Positions 6,077-6,511 of a stretch of DNA of 6,511 nt are shown piece after piece. The DNA is taken from NCBI GenBank assembly GCA_946481405.1, contig CAMLNY010000069.1:1-6511 (forward strand), in the 5' to 3' direction. The stretch is from an uncultured Brevundimonas sp. (lineage in GTDB: Bacteria > Pseudomonadota > Alphaproteobacteria > Caulobacterales > Caulobacteraceae). Under the pieces are notes generated by a model. It worked only from the letters and a program-made list of their open reading frames with translations. It did not search any database and had not been told where the DNA came from. Made by a program: the position numbers and the translations under genes. The first letter of the stretch is position 1, and the number at the start of each line of letters is the position of its first letter.

Positions 6077-6511
6077 TTATCTGTCGCCGCCCGATAGCTT
6101 CGCTGCCACGGACACGCGTCTGAGCGCATCCAGCACGTCCGCGCCCCGGTAGGGCTTGATGATCATGGTCTCGGCGATGTCGGCATGACTGGCCGCGGCC
6201 GCGACGTCTCCGGACAGAAAAACGACCTTCAACCCCCAGCGCGCCTTCAGATTCCGTCCCAGCGACCCGCCGTCGCCGGCGCCCGACAGATTGATGTCCA
6301 GCAGGGCGACGTCGATGGCATGCAGCGCGGCCGCCACCTCGGCCGCCTCGGCGCTGTGGAAGGGGCCGACGACGTCGTGTCCGGCCTCGACCAGAACGGC
6401 GGTCAGGTCCTGGGCCATGTCCGGGTCGTCCTCGACCACCAGAACCGTCAGGGCCGACGCGTCCTCGACCACCGGCGATTCCAGCACCCGCGGGCTCTGG
6501 ACCGTCAGGAC
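6077..6511 (-). CDS. Response-regulator receiver domain, N-terminus beyond the window
   Basis: A CheY-like receiver domain that takes phosphate from a sensor kinase. Numbering from a GTG at 6485-6487 gives 136 residues: acidic pocket Glu19-Asp20-Asp21 (VLVVEDDPD), phosphoacceptor Asp64 (ALLDINLSG), conserved Ser92 (VVFLSGD) and Lys111-Pro112 (MIIKPYRG). All functional residues are present. After the domain only ~12 residues remain before the TAA at 6077-6079, so there is no DNA-binding or enzymatic output domain at the C-terminus. The frame stays open through the right edge (at least eight more codons) and the GTG has no Shine-Dalgarno sequence, so the true start is probably outside. It may be a single-domain regulator with a longer N-terminus or the terminal receiver of a hybrid histidine kinase; the window cannot distinguish these. 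It lacks the FAT-GUY motif of the general stress-response SDRRs, and the partner kinase is unknown. Confidence 0.85.
   Translation of the reverse strand, partial: VLTVQSPRVLESPVVEDASALTVLVVEDDPDMAQDLTAVLVEAGHDVVGPFHSAEAAEVAAALHAIDVALLDINLSGAGDGGSLGRNLKARWGLKVVFLSGDVAAAASHADIAETMIIKPYRGADVLDALRRVSVAAKLSGGDR

Overview
The window is GC-rich (roughly two thirds G+C, with strong G/C preference at third codon positions) and reads as core chromosome of an alphaproteobacterium. The aspartate kinase to EI-Ntr adjacency, a RodZ-like gene next to ispG, and a CtrA-like site, a DnaA box and a GANTC site together in one intergenic region point to Caulobacterales, perhaps Brevundimonas or a relative. This placement is inferred from protein style, gene order and motifs, not from a database match.

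Layout: positions 1-356 hold the C-terminal end of aspartate kinase (lysC, + strand, cut by the window edge). A 49-bp gap with a strong GC hairpin leads to ptsP (406-2679, +), the GAF-containing first enzyme of the nitrogen phosphotransferase system. A 191-bp stretch (2680-2870) carries the regulatory-looking motifs and precedes a RodZ-like gene (about 2871-3981, +). The reading frame of that gene is broken by an apparent one-base insertion near 3583-3586. A short AT-rich promoter-like element lies just before ispG (4034-5185, +), the penultimate MEP-pathway enzyme. ispG is convergent with a TauE/SafE-family membrane protein (5202-5981, -), with only 16 bp between the stop codons. A receiver-domain protein (6077 to the window edge, -) lies upstream of the TauE gene on the same strand. 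The 95-bp gap between those two (5982-6076) shows only the TauE ribosome binding site and no convincing promoter or terminator.

Functionally this is a housekeeping stretch: amino acid synthesis (LysC), nitrogen-state signalling (PtsP), cell-shape/MreB anchoring (RodZ), isoprenoid precursor supply (IspG), an anion-exporter-like transporter and a two-component receiver. RodZ and IspG have a loose link through the cell envelope, because isoprenoid precursors feed the undecaprenyl carrier used in wall synthesis, and rodZ-ispG adjacency is also found in E. coli. I see no mobile element, CRISPR array, tRNA, rRNA or novel multigene system. The observations most worth checking are the rodZ frameshift and the CtrA/DnaA/GANTC cluster upstream of it.
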